Below are positions 1-8,853 of a stretch of 34,158 nt of DNA, in pieces. The notes under the pieces were generated by a model. The model was given only the letters and a program-made list of their open reading frames with translations, ran no database searches and was not told where the DNA came from. The position numbers and the translations under genes are program-made. This stretch comes from Treponema sp. Its GTDB lineage: Bacteria > Spirochaetota > Spirochaetia > Treponematales > Breznakiellaceae. The DNA lies in assembly GCA_031276815.1 (NCBI GenBank), contig JAISMJ010000073.1, forward strand, positions 1 to 34,158, in the 5' to 3' direction. Every line of letters begins with the position of its first letter. Position 1 is the first letter of the stretch.

Positions 1-46
1 TGAACTTTTCCTCGCTTATTGGGTATAGTCGTTTATCCCTTCCCAT
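1..46 (-). CDS. Start of an unidentified gene running off the window edge (possibly transposase-like, unproven)
   Basis: Minus-strand ATG at 46-44 after a GGGGGAGGG purine-rich RBS-like stretch; reads MGRDKRLYPISEEKF with no stop before the window edge. Confidence 0.3.
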   Translation of the reverse strand, partial: MGRDKRLYPISEEKF

Positions 47-103
47 TTTTTCCCTCCCCCACGCCTCCTTTTTATCCTGTTTTTCCCCTTTTGTCTATCT
101 TTG

Positions 104-2236
104 CTAACAGTGCCTAACATAGACCGCATGACCGTAACTAGTACCGCTGGCGGTGTTTTTCAGCGTGGCGCTTGCGTCTGACCCGTAAACGGTACCGCCC
201 GTCTGCTTGGTAAACGTCCCGCCGTATGATACATACACTCCGCCGCCGTAGGAGGAGGCGGTATTGCCGCTGATTTCCCCGCCGCTCATCGTAAACGTCC
301 CGCCGGATACATATACCCCGCCACCATGGGACGACGTGGAGTTGCCGCTGATCTTCGAGCCGGCGTTCATTACCAGCCTCCCTCCGCTGCTCACCACAAC
401 CAGCGAAGCCGTATTGCTTGACCGCCCCTGCAAGGTAATGTTTGCGCCCAGCGTCAGCGTAACGCCGCTTCCTATGGTAAAAAGCGAACCGGTTGAACTT
501 AAACTAATTGTCCGCTCCGTTGAACCGCCGGTGATGGTAATGTTGACGGTTTTTCCACTATATGAAAGCGTCTCGGGCGTGATGGTCTCGTTGGCATTTA
601 GGGTAATGGCATACGCATCGCCTCCCGTTGCGTTATCGCTGATCCACGTTAATGACTCGTTAAGCGTGAGGAGATTAGAGGGCAATGGATCCGCCCAACC
701 GCCCGCCGCGCCGCTTACCGCGCTGTCTAATGTAACGCCGGAACCCACCGTCGTATTGCGTTTTTTTGCCGGAGAAGCAGCGACATAGACCGCATGACCA
801 TAGCTGTCGCTAGAAGCGGTGTTCCGTAAGGAAGTATTCGCGTCATCCGACCCGTAAATAGTACCGCCCGTCTGTTTGGTAAACGCGCCGCCGCTGGCTA
901 CATACACCCCGCCGCCGGAGGACGAAGCGGAGTTGCCGCTGATTTCCCCGCCGCTCATCGTAAACGTCCCGCCGCCGGCTACATGCACCCCGCCGCCGGC
1001 GGATGACGTGGTGTTGCCGCTGATCTTTGAGCCGGCGTTCATTGCCAGCGTCCCTCCGCTGTTCACGGTTACCAGCGGAGCCGTGTTGCTGGTTAGTCCT
1101 TGCAAGGTAACATTTGCGCCCAGCGTTAGCGTTACTCCGTCTCCCACAGTAAAGAGCGAACCGCCTCCGGTCAATGTGATTATTTTCTCTCCTGAATTGC
1201 TGCTCTGAATCGTAATGCTGCGGGAAAGGCTTACCGGTCCTGATGAGAAGCTTTGTGCGATCTGTATGGCGCAGTTCAAGTCCGCCGAAACGGAAGCAAG
1301 GACTGCCGCCATTTCGGCGGCTGTTGAAACGGTAAAGACGAGATCAAAGGGCGTTCCAAACACATCCTCTACACCGGTCAAGACGAGCGCCGCGCCGTTG
1401 TAGCGGAACATATACACCTTACCCCCCTGAAACTCGCTTATGATTTGAGAGAAGACAATCGGATTGCTCGTATTCTGCATGAAGGCATAGCCGGATGTAT
1501 TGCCTGCCTGTACCGCGTACACCGCGTTTTCTTGCGGCATCAGGATAGTTGAAGCGCCTTCCTGCGGTCGCAATTCCACTCCGCCCTGAGTCAATGTGAG
1601 AGAAAAGATACTTTGGTTGTCTATCTTAATACACGCAATCGTAGTGGTAATAGCAGTTATGCGGGGTATCGTTATTGTGGTGATTCTGTGCGCGTCCACC
1701 CGAACCGTAATCGCCGGCGCATCCTGAGTAAAGACCTCAAGCCCGTCAACGGAAACATGGAAACGCGAATAAAATGTAGCTCCATTCGGCGCTGGCTCGG
1801 ACTCAATATTCATCGTTCCGGACGCCGGCACAAGCGCAATTTCCGTAAGCCGGGCGGCATCCTTGTAGATACTCACGGGAAACTGTTCCAGATTCGTAAA
1901 AGATACATAGGTTTTGCCGTCTTCAATCCACTGAGCTGTGAAGGTAACATCCGTATTGACCGTATATGACCCGCCTTCTTGATAGGGGTCATCGTCCGCT
2001 TTCCAGCCGGCGAAGATTTTCCCGAAAGGCGCACTCATGCTTCCCATTCCGGGTAGAGTAATGACTGTTCCTGCGACGGCTGTCTGGGTTGTAGGCGGCT
2101 CGCCGCTTCCGTCCCCCGCACTAAACGTTACGGTGTAGGTAACAGCCGAATCGCCTCCACCGCTATCGCACGCGGCAAGTAAAACCGCCGCTGCGAGTCC
2201 CACCATGACCAGCTTTCCAATAAATTCTCCTTTCAT
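104..2236 (-). CDS. Repeat-rich surface lipoprotein with an InlB B-repeat (Listeria-Bacteroides repeat) domain and GGGVYV/GGTFTMSGGEISGN repeats
   Basis: The supplied ORF starts at 2353, but the better start is MKGEFIGKLVMVGLAAAVLLAAC at 2236 with AAGGAGA upstream and lipobox LLAAC; YTVTF...FAGWK...VTFTAQW module; two long internal modules. Confidence 0.85.
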   Translation of the reverse strand: MKGEFIGKLVMVGLAAAVLLAACDSGGGDSAVTYTVTFSAGDGSGEPPTTQTAVAGTVITLPGMGSMSAPFGKIFAGWKADDDPYQEGGSYTVNTDVTFTAQWIEDGKTYVSFTNLEQFPVSIYKDAARLTEIALVPASGTMNIESEPAPNGATFYSRFHVSVDGLEVFTQDAPAITVRVDAHRITTITIPRITAITTTIACIKIDNQSIFSLTLTQGGVELRPQEGASTILMPQENAVYAVQAGNTSGYAFMQNTSNPIVFSQIISEFQGGKVYMFRYNGAALVLTGVEDVFGTPFDLVFTVSTAAEMAAVLASVSADLNCAIQIAQSFSSGPVSLSRSITIQSSNSGEKIITLTGGGSLFTVGDGVTLTLGANVTLQGLTSNTAPLVTVNSGGTLAMNAGSKISGNTTSSAGGGVHVAGGGTFTMSGGEISGNSASSSGGGVYVASGGAFTKQTGGTIYGSDDANTSLRNTASSDSYGHAVYVAASPAKKRNTTVGSGVTLDSAVSGAAGGWADPLPSNLLTLNESLTWISDNATGGDAYAITLNANETITPETLSYSGKTVNITITGGSTERTISLSSTGSLFTIGSGVTLTLGANITLQGRSSNTASLVVVSSGGRLVMNAGSKISGNSTSSHGGGVYVSGGTFTMSGGEISGNTASSYGGGVYVSYGGTFTKQTGGTVYGSDASATLKNTASGTSYGHAVYVRHC

Positions 2237-2365
2237 AATCTTCTCCTTATTTTTGATGTAAGATAAGGGGCAGTTCCGCATTTGAAACCGCCCTCTAATA
2301 AACGCAAGCGCCGTCCACAGGCGGACGAACGGCGAGTTTGCCCGTCCCGCCATCCGTTAGCTCAG

Positions 2366-3631
2366 TTAGTTGTAGTACCTGCTTGCGTCAACTTCAGTAA
2401 CGGTTATCTCCGCTGCGTTCTCATTAGCGGGGATAGTGATTTCATATACTTTGTTCGCCTGCATGAACATTTCTATTGGAACAAACTTGTTGTTCTCCCA
2501 TGCATTAGCACTGAAATTAATGCTGGTAGTGCTATCTTCGGTTTCAAAACCACTTATCAGCTCGCTCTTTCCGCCGCCAATAACGAAATCAGCGCCTATG
2601 GCTCCGTTGGTCTTCTGTGAATTAGCGTAATATATTCTGATCGATTTGTTGCTGTTGTTCTTCACCAGTACCGCCGGTTTAATGGTAGTCGACTCAGCGT
2701 TGACATTTTGGATTATGGTGGTAAACGGCTCAGCCGCATTGGTTACTATCGCGGTGTTCGCCTGAGAACGATCCGTTGTTTCCACCAGCGCGACTACCTT
2801 CCCGCCATACTTCAATTCTTTAGAAAAGTAGACGAAATAATCGTACGGGGTATTCAAGGCAATCGGTATAGATACCCGTATGGCGTTTGGCGCTATGACC
2901 GCGTAGTTTTCGGTCAAATCCGTCTTTTTAATCTGTACCCAGTAGCCGCTATTGTTGTTAAATATCCACGTACCGCCGCCATAGGTGCTTGAAGGAGAAA
3001 CCGTTATCGTGTAAGGCTGGGTATTTGAGTAATACGTAAGGACGTTGAACTGGGATGCCTGCGCTGTCTGCTCCTCATAGTTCTCCTTGTCCACTGCTAC
3101 GATGGTGTAAAACTTTTCCTCCGGCAGTCTCACCTTAACGTTGCTCAGAGAACCGACGGAACCGATGTAGTTAGACGCCTCCGCAGTACTAATGAATAGT
3201 AGTACCTCGCTTGCTGTGCTGTTCGTGATAGTCAGTCTGCCATTGTTGGCGTCTACCCTGCCGGCGGGGTAGTTATAAAAGTTGCCGTACAATGTCCATT
3301 GTGCGGTAAACGTGGTATTCGCGTTGATCGTAACGCTCGCACCCGCCGCATAGGTCGATTCGCTGGTCTTCCACCCCGCAAAGGATTTTCCGGAAGGCGC
3401 AGTCATAGTTTCCTGCCCGGGCAGAGTAATGCTCGCCCCCTTGCTAACCTCTTGACTCACCGGCGCTGTGCCAGACGCTCCCGTTCCTCTGTTGAAGATC
3501 ACGGTGTATGTGGTCTCATCATCTTTGCCGCCCGACGTATCGCAGCCGCTAATCAGCGCTCCTGCCAGCGCCAATCCGCATACGAGGCTTGTAAGCCCCA
3601 TCCTCTTGAAAAAATATGCTCTTTTACGCAT
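2366..3631 (-). CDS. InlB B-repeat-containing lipoprotein
   Basis: Signal peptide with lipobox (LISGC), YTVIFNRGTG...SFAGWKTSE...TTFTAQW module. Confidence 0.85.
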   Translation of the reverse strand: MRKRAYFFKRMGLTSLVCGLALAGALISGCDTSGGKDDETTYTVIFNRGTGASGTAPVSQEVSKGASITLPGQETMTAPSGKSFAGWKTSESTYAAGASVTINANTTFTAQWTLYGNFYNYPAGRVDANNGRLTITNSTASEVLLFISTAEASNYIGSVGSLSNVKVRLPEEKFYTIVAVDKENYEEQTAQASQFNVLTYYSNTQPYTITVSPSSTYGGGTWIFNNNSGYWVQIKKTDLTENYAVIAPNAIRVSIPIALNTPYDYFVYFSKELKYGGKVVALVETTDRSQANTAIVTNAAEPFTTIIQNVNAESTTIKPAVLVKNNSNKSIRIYYANSQKTNGAIGADFVIGGGKSELISGFETEDSTTSINFSANAWENNKFVPIEMFMQANKVYEITIPANENAAEITVTEVDASRYYN

Positions 3632-4184
3632 ACTATTTCTCTCCTATAGAAAAAATTTGTGTGGAACTTGCCCTCCGGTACGCACGAAATACCCGCCAAG
3701 GAAGCCGGTGCCCGTGGGGGCTGTTTCCATCTATAGCAACCGCAACGCGGCTGTATCCACTATCAAGCGCCGCCGTTTCTGACGGCGCATCCGCCTATCG
3801 GCGCAAAACAAGAAACGCCGCCGCAAAGCCGCGCTTCCGCGATCATATTCCCCCATATTTCCAAGCTATGATCGCCTATACATGCCCCCCGCCGTTTGCC
3901 CGCTTCGTCCCAGAAACGTCTTATTCTGTCTCCCGAATGGGAAAGGAGGTTCGGATTCAAAGGCTTGGCGCGTTCTGTTTTTCTGCTTTGGCTGGAATGT
4001 CGCATCCGACCTAGGAACTTCCCGAATAGAGAAAGCCGGCGTAAGACATGAACGCGCTGTGCGGAGCATGGCGTACGCGGTGATATAAATGTATGTGAAT
4101 TAGTTATAAGAGAAGCGCCGCTGAATACGGCGCGCCTGCCGGAGTCCGGCGTTTTACGTATGTTACTTCTTACGCGATCTGTCC

Positions 4185-4199
4185 GGGGGGGGGGGGGGG
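4185..4199. repeat. G15 homopolymer tract, intergenic
   Basis: gtcc followed by 15 consecutive G, then atcg. Confidence 0.95.
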
Positions 4200-4432
4200 A
4201 TCGTAAGCGAAAACGGCTATAAATCCGCCTGCTGCGGCGCAGCGTCTTGTTGTTTTCATTATTATTTTAGAACGTTTTATAGACATGTTCATACGAAATA
4301 ATATATCACACAATAGCGCCGTTGTCAACATTCACTGTATTAATACGCTAAAAAACTATCAGAAGGACGGATTGCGGCGCTTTCAGCGGCGGCGGGACTA
4401 GAGGGTATGAATCCGTCTCTAGCGGTGTCTCA

Positions 4433-5302
4433 TCAGTCATTGTTAATAATCTTATCAATGATAATATTTATTTCTTCAATGAGAATGCCGGTAAACCGTT
4501 CAATATTATCTATTATATATTGCCGCATTGCGTACATATTGCTGCCTAGCTGTATGCCGTACGGCACGTCAATAGTGACAACAAGATGATAGCCTTCTTT
4601 ACTCTCTTTTACCATGACTCTTTTAAGCAGAATATGCGGATTGTACTCCTCGATACAGTTGATAACCATTTCACTCAAGGCTTCGGCTGAAATAGGAATC
4701 TTGTTGGGTTTTGAATACGAAGGCTTTACCAGCGACTTCTCGTGCATTTTGGGAATAGCGCCTATGGCGTCTGGTATTCTCTTCTGCTTAAAAATATTTA
4801 TGGCTTCATAGAAAATATTCGGATAATTTTGTCTGACTTCCATACTGGGCGCCGGAATGATGTGTTTTCCTTCAGTGCGCCGTATCCTGATGGCTTTCTC
4901 AATATCCGATTGTGAAGATACGTCCTCTATCCTGATGATCTTTGTAGGGGGCGGAAGCTGCAGCCGTATCGCTATCTTGTTCGCCATCTTTTCAGACGTA
5001 CCGATAATGAGTATCTTTCGTGATTTTTCCACCAGCAGTTTTCTGGCGACATCATCACGGTGCGCCTTATCATCAAAGAGCGCTACTTTTACCGCGGCAA
5101 GGAATGAGGCTTCTTGCTTTGCGGAACGCCCTGACAGAATACGGTTGTCTTTAATGAGAAGCCCGTCGTCAATAACAAGGTCGATACGGTATTTCTGGGC
5201 AACGAGTTTCGCCTGAAAACTCTTGCCGGTACCGCTCTCTCCCACAAGCGCGTATGTTTTGATCACAAGAGGTATTGTAGTGAAAGGCGGATGAAACGGC
5301 AA
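4433..5302 (-). CDS. P-loop ATP-binding protein with C-terminal Asp23/Gls24-like domain
   Basis: Walker A GESGTGKS near the N-terminus; C-terminal ISAEALSEMVINCIEEY...VVTIDVPYGIQLGSNMYAMRQYIIDNIERFTGILIEEINIIIDKI resembles the Asp23 pattern. Confidence 0.65.
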   Translation of the reverse strand: MPFHPPFTTIPLVIKTYALVGESGTGKSFQAKLVAQKYRIDLVIDDGLLIKDNRILSGRSAKQEASFLAAVKVALFDDKAHRDDVARKLLVEKSRKILIIGTSEKMANKIAIRLQLPPPTKIIRIEDVSSQSDIEKAIRIRRTEGKHIIPAPSMEVRQNYPNIFYEAINIFKQKRIPDAIGAIPKMHEKSLVKPSYSKPNKIPISAEALSEMVINCIEEYNPHILLKRVMVKESKEGYHLVVTIDVPYGIQLGSNMYAMRQYIIDNIERFTGILIEEINIIIDKIINND

Positions 5303-5344
5303 GTGCGGTATACCGGCGGGGTAGTTACAAAGGGTCGGCGTCCA

Positions 5345-5520
5345 GCATTAGCTTGTAGCGATAACGATACGTAACGCCGCTAGCGGAGACTTCGGACTTA
5401 CAGCGTCCGTCCACTGCGCCTGATTGGTAGAGCTTTGCTCTCATAGAGCTTGCTCTATCGGTCTACGTGTGGGCTGTGAAACAAGAAGCTCAACGCTAAC
5501 CTTTAACGTTGAGCGGCTCA
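5345..5520 (+). ncRNA. Candidate orphan omega-RNA / IS200-IS605 right-end-like element, copy 1
   Basis: GGAGACTTCGGACTTA, tandem AGAGCTTTGCTCT/TAGAGCTTGCTCTA hairpins, GGGCTGTGAAACAAGAAGC, 8-bp stem GCTCAACG...CGTTGAGC (5488-5514), then GGCTCA; shared with 8652-8819. Confidence 0.45.
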
Positions 5521-6498
5521 TTTGTATTCCGGTATGGGTATGCGGTCGAGTATGCTTTCGGTTATTCTGTCGGGAAGCACGCCGCGCACAATGCTTTCCG
5601 GCGAAAGCAGCATCCTTTGACGGAACACAGGCGCCGCTATTTCCTTGACGTCTTCGGGTATCGCGTAATCGCGTCCCCGTATGCCCGCCAACGCCTGGCT
5701 TGCGCGGTAGAGCGCCAGACTTCCACGCGGCGATATGCCGATGCGGAGTCTCGGCTCCTGCCGGGTCGCGTCGATGAGCGCCAACATATATGCTTTTACC
5801 GCCGGTTCAACATGGATTTGACTTACCGCTTCCTGAAGCGTTGCGGCATGTGAACCTATATCCGCGGCTTGTACCGCCGGTCGTATATCCATAACCGGAT
5901 GCGTTATGCGCCGCTGATGTTCCAGCATACGGCTTTCCGCTTCCAGATCAGGGTAGCCGATAGGCAGGGAAAGCAAGAACCTGTCCTTTTGCGCTTCAGG
6001 AAGGGGAAACGTTCCCTCGAATTCAACCGGATTTTCCGTAGCAAGTACAAAGAACGGTTCCGGCAGTTTCAGACGTTTACCCTCAACGCTTATCTGTCCC
6101 TCCGCCATCGCCTCAAGGAGCGCCGATTGGGTGCGCGGCGTTGCGCGGTTTATTTCATCAACCAGTACAAATTGGTTGACGATAGGACCTCTGCGGTACA
6201 CAAAGCGCCCGCCCTTTTCCTCCTGCTGCCATACTGAAACGCCGAGTATGTCTGCGGGAAGCAGATCAGGCGTACATTGGATGCGGGAGAAACTCAATCC
6301 AAGACTTCCGGCAAAGGCGCGCGCCAGAATGGTCTTGCCGGTACCGGGTACGTCTTCCAGCAGTACGTGACCCCGCGCAAGAAAAGCCGCGAGTACCATG
6401 TCGATAACCGCGGTCTTTCCCAAGAACACCGTTTCTATATTTGATCTGATAGTGTCGGCAAATTCTGAAATAGTCATAGTACCTAGTATAAGATACAA
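5518..6498 (-). CDS. MoxR-family AAA+ ATPase
   Basis: GHVLLEDVPGTGKTILARAFA, DEINRATPRTQSALLEAM, FVLATENPVEFEGTFPLPEAQKDRF motifs. Confidence 0.95.
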   Translation of the reverse strand: MYLILGTMTISEFADTIRSNIETVFLGKTAVIDMVLAAFLARGHVLLEDVPGTGKTILARAFAGSLGLSFSRIQCTPDLLPADILGVSVWQQEEKGGRFVYRRGPIVNQFVLVDEINRATPRTQSALLEAMAEGQISVEGKRLKLPEPFFVLATENPVEFEGTFPLPEAQKDRFLLSLPIGYPDLEAESRMLEHQRRITHPVMDIRPAVQAADIGSHAATLQEAVSQIHVEPAVKAYMLALIDATRQEPRLRIGISPRGSLALYRASQALAGIRGRDYAIPEDVKEIAAPVFRQRMLLSPESIVRGVLPDRITESILDRIPIPEYK

Positions 6499-6768
6499 TC
6501 ATGCAAAAAACAATAGGAAGGTTTCCGCCAATAACGTGCGGAGTGTGTCATGTGTATGAATGAAGACATAGACTGATTCAACTAGGCTAATGGAACTATA
6601 GAGTGATCCCAAAAAACAAAACACATACAAAGCTGGTATGCGGAGTACCTCTCCTCCCTATTCTCAAAACACGCCGGTATAGGCTATAGCCCGCAAGCCA
6701 TACTGGAAATACATGATCGATCCGCCTGCAATGCCGCAAACGCATGTAACAACAGAACGCAATAAGAC

Positions 6769-6798
6769 TTGACAAGAGAGTATAGATATAGGTAGTCT
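6769..6798 (+). promoter_or_regulatory. Putative sigma70 promoter upstream of the 7010 gene
   Basis: TTGACA (6769-6774), 18-nt spacer, TAGTCT (6793-6798); -35 context CTTGACAAGA shared with promoters at 8617 and 24416. Confidence 0.35.
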
Positions 6799-7009
6799 AA
6801 CTACTTATGGACATAAAAGATCCGCGCAAGAACTATAAAACAACCGCAACGCCGGTATATAGCTGCCAATAGCATGTGATATGGCGTCCGAAATACCAGC
6901 GGAACGAGCTTCGTATCTCGAAACAATAAGAGGCGAGCCGATTCCGCCGATGAGTCGAATGACATGTTCACCCCTTGCAACTTCGGGCGGCTGACAGTAC
7001 CATACACTT

Positions 7010-8272
7010 ATGACGCTTTTTCATCCCCTATCCGCCGACGTTCGTGCGCGTATTGACGCTTTTCCGCCGCTTATCGACAAGGTTTTCCCACTGCCCGGAC
7101 AGTTCCGGCACACAGTGCCGAATGATATTATAGAGCTTTCCCGCTTACTCACCGGTAACAAGGGAAGCAGAACGCTTTCCTATCTGGGAAAACCCGCCCT
7201 TTTGTCCGCGTATCTTCGCTACTTTCTTCCATGGAACGTGTACCGGCTGTGCCGGCTGCTCCCGTCTCTGTCCATATCGCTGAAACCGGACGACATGATC
7301 GCTGATCTGGGTTCCGGTCCCCTGACCTTTGTTATTGCCCTCTGGATTGCAACGCCGGAACTGCGGGAAACGCCGCTCGAATTCAGGTGTATCGATCATA
7401 CGCAGGCGGTTCTTGACGCGGGGAAAAAGGCGTTTTTTGCGCTTGCTGGTGAAAGATCGGCGTGGACGATCAAAACCATTAAAGACTATATCTATATACG
7501 CCCGCCGGTTTATGGGAAAAGACCCGCGCTGGTTACAGCGGTCAATGTATGTAATGAAATGTACCAAAATCTGCCGCATACGGCTTCCCTCTATGCCGAA
7601 GCGGATAAGATAGGGAGGATGCTCACCGGTTTAGCCCCGCAGGCGCTTGTTGTGGAACCCGGCGTTCCCCGATCAGGTGAATTTATCTCCTTGTTGAGAA
7701 GTGTTTTCTTACGCGCGAGCTTTGACATAGCGTCTCCCTGTCCTCATACGAGTTTCTGTCCCTTGTCCCGCGCCGCAGATCGCAGCGCCGAGCGTGAGCG
7801 GGCGAAATCCAAATGGTGCCACTTCGCGTTCGACACAATCGGCGCGCCGGAAGCTCTCCTCAAGCTCTCCACAGACGCCGGACTTCCCAAAGAACGGGCG
7901 GCATTGAGTTTTCTGTTTGCACAGAGCGGCGAGGTCGCAAGCGGCGACTCTGCGAGCAGCACAAACAAAAAAGCAGGACGCGCTATCTCCGGCACAGGAA
8001 GGGGAGCGGGCGGCTCCGCAAGCGGCGAATCGCGGGTGGCGGTACAGGTACGCGTACTGTCGGACTGCTTCCCGCTTCCGCCGCCAACGCCGGGGCAAAA
8101 GCCGTGTGCCGGCAGATACGGTTGTTCGGAAAAAGGACTCGTTCTTATACGGGGCGGGGAAAAGGCAGTCGGGCGGCTGTTCGCCGGCACGCTGCTTTCG
8201 CTTCAGGTTTCAAGACCTGAAAGGCGGGATGCAAAGACCAATGCCTTGCTTATTGAGGTTACGAAAGAATAG
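7010..8272 (+). CDS. Rsm22/METTL17-like SAM-dependent methyltransferase with Cys-rich (possible Fe-S) motifs
   Basis: DLGSGPLTFVIALW SAM motif; SPCPHTSFCPL...KWCHF and later DCFPLPP...CAGRYGCSEKG, typical of the Rsm22 family. Confidence 0.7.
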   Translation: MTLFHPLSADVRARIDAFPPLIDKVFPLPGQFRHTVPNDIIELSRLLTGNKGSRTLSYLGKPALLSAYLRYFLPWNVYRLCRLLPSLSISLKPDDMIADLGSGPLTFVIALWIATPELRETPLEFRCIDHTQAVLDAGKKAFFALAGERSAWTIKTIKDYIYIRPPVYGKRPALVTAVNVCNEMYQNLPHTASLYAEADKIGRMLTGLAPQALVVEPGVPRSGEFISLLRSVFLRASFDIASPCPHTSFCPLSRAADRSAERERAKSKWCHFAFDTIGAPEALLKLSTDAGLPKERAALSFLFAQSGEVASGDSASSTNKKAGRAISGTGRGAGGSASGESRVAVQVRVLSDCFPLPPPTPGQKPCAGRYGCSEKGLVLIRGGEKAVGRLFAGTLLSLQVSRPERRDAKTNALLIEVTKE

Positions 8273-8616
8273 CGCTCCGGCTATTGCGAACCTGCGGTCT
8301 GCACCGGCGGAACCGGGGCAGACTGAACCGCAAGCCGCCAACAGCGCGACACAGCGGCGAAGTTTGCCCTCTTTTCATGCTCTCCCTATTATTACAAGGC
8401 GCAAGGGGTGTCTGTCTAACAATCACTCATGATTCTTACAAAATCATGTGGTGCAGTACATGCAACAAGAGATACTGTTGTGGCGACAGGGATATACACG
8501 CCTATGGATGGGCGCACTGGCTGCTATTGATAGCAGAGGTGAAATTCCCCTTAGCAAAACCGCGTAATCGGAAGGAAGTAGGAAACATTGTTCAGATTAC
8601 GAATTTGAAATAATGC

Positions 8617-8645
8617 TTGACAAGAATAATGAATAGCCGTATACT
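8617..8645 (+). promoter_or_regulatory. Near-consensus sigma70 promoter driving the structured leader/ncRNA at 8652
   Basis: TTGACA (8617-8622), 17 nt, TATACT (8640-8645). Confidence 0.6.
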
Positions 8646-8651
8646 CCAAGA

Positions 8652-8819
8652 AAGCATTAAATTCGCACGAATTTAATGCTTGTGGAGACTTAGGACTTAT
8701 GAGTAAGTACGTCGCCGCTTGGAGTAGCAGAGCTTGCTCTATCAGTTTAAATTGGGCCTGGGAAACAAGAAGCCCCATTGCTAAAGCGAAGGCTCTTGTT
8801 AAAACTTTGAGTAGCTCAC
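8652..8819 (+). ncRNA. Candidate orphan omega-RNA / IS200-IS605 right-end-like element, copy 2 (or structured 5' leader)
   Basis: 14-bp hairpin AAGCATTAAATTCG-ca-CGAATTTAATGCTT (8652-8681), GGAGACTTAGGACTTA, AGAGCTTGCTCT hairpin, GGGCCTGGGAAACAAGAAGCCCCATTGCTAA, terminal GAGTAGCTCAC. Confidence 0.45.
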
Positions 8820-8853
8820 TGCAATTTCTGTAGATAATAGAGGCGTTGCGTGT

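Noticed and set aside
3763-4088. Overlapping ORFs on both strands in the 3650-4130 intergenic region
   Set aside because: No recognisable domain or consistent RBS; treated as noncoding or eroded sequence.
8281-8430. GTCTAACAATCACTCATG considered as an attC R site
   Set aside because: No matching partner arm nearby; short match only.
5345-8819. Considered whether the repeated structured elements are 6S RNA, tmRNA, SRP RNA or RNase P RNA
   Set aside because: No tmRNA tag reading frame or tRNA-like end, no SRP GGAAG/GNRA helix 8 signature, no RNase P GAGGAAAGUC/ACAGAAA motifs; two copies also argue against a single-copy housekeeping RNA.
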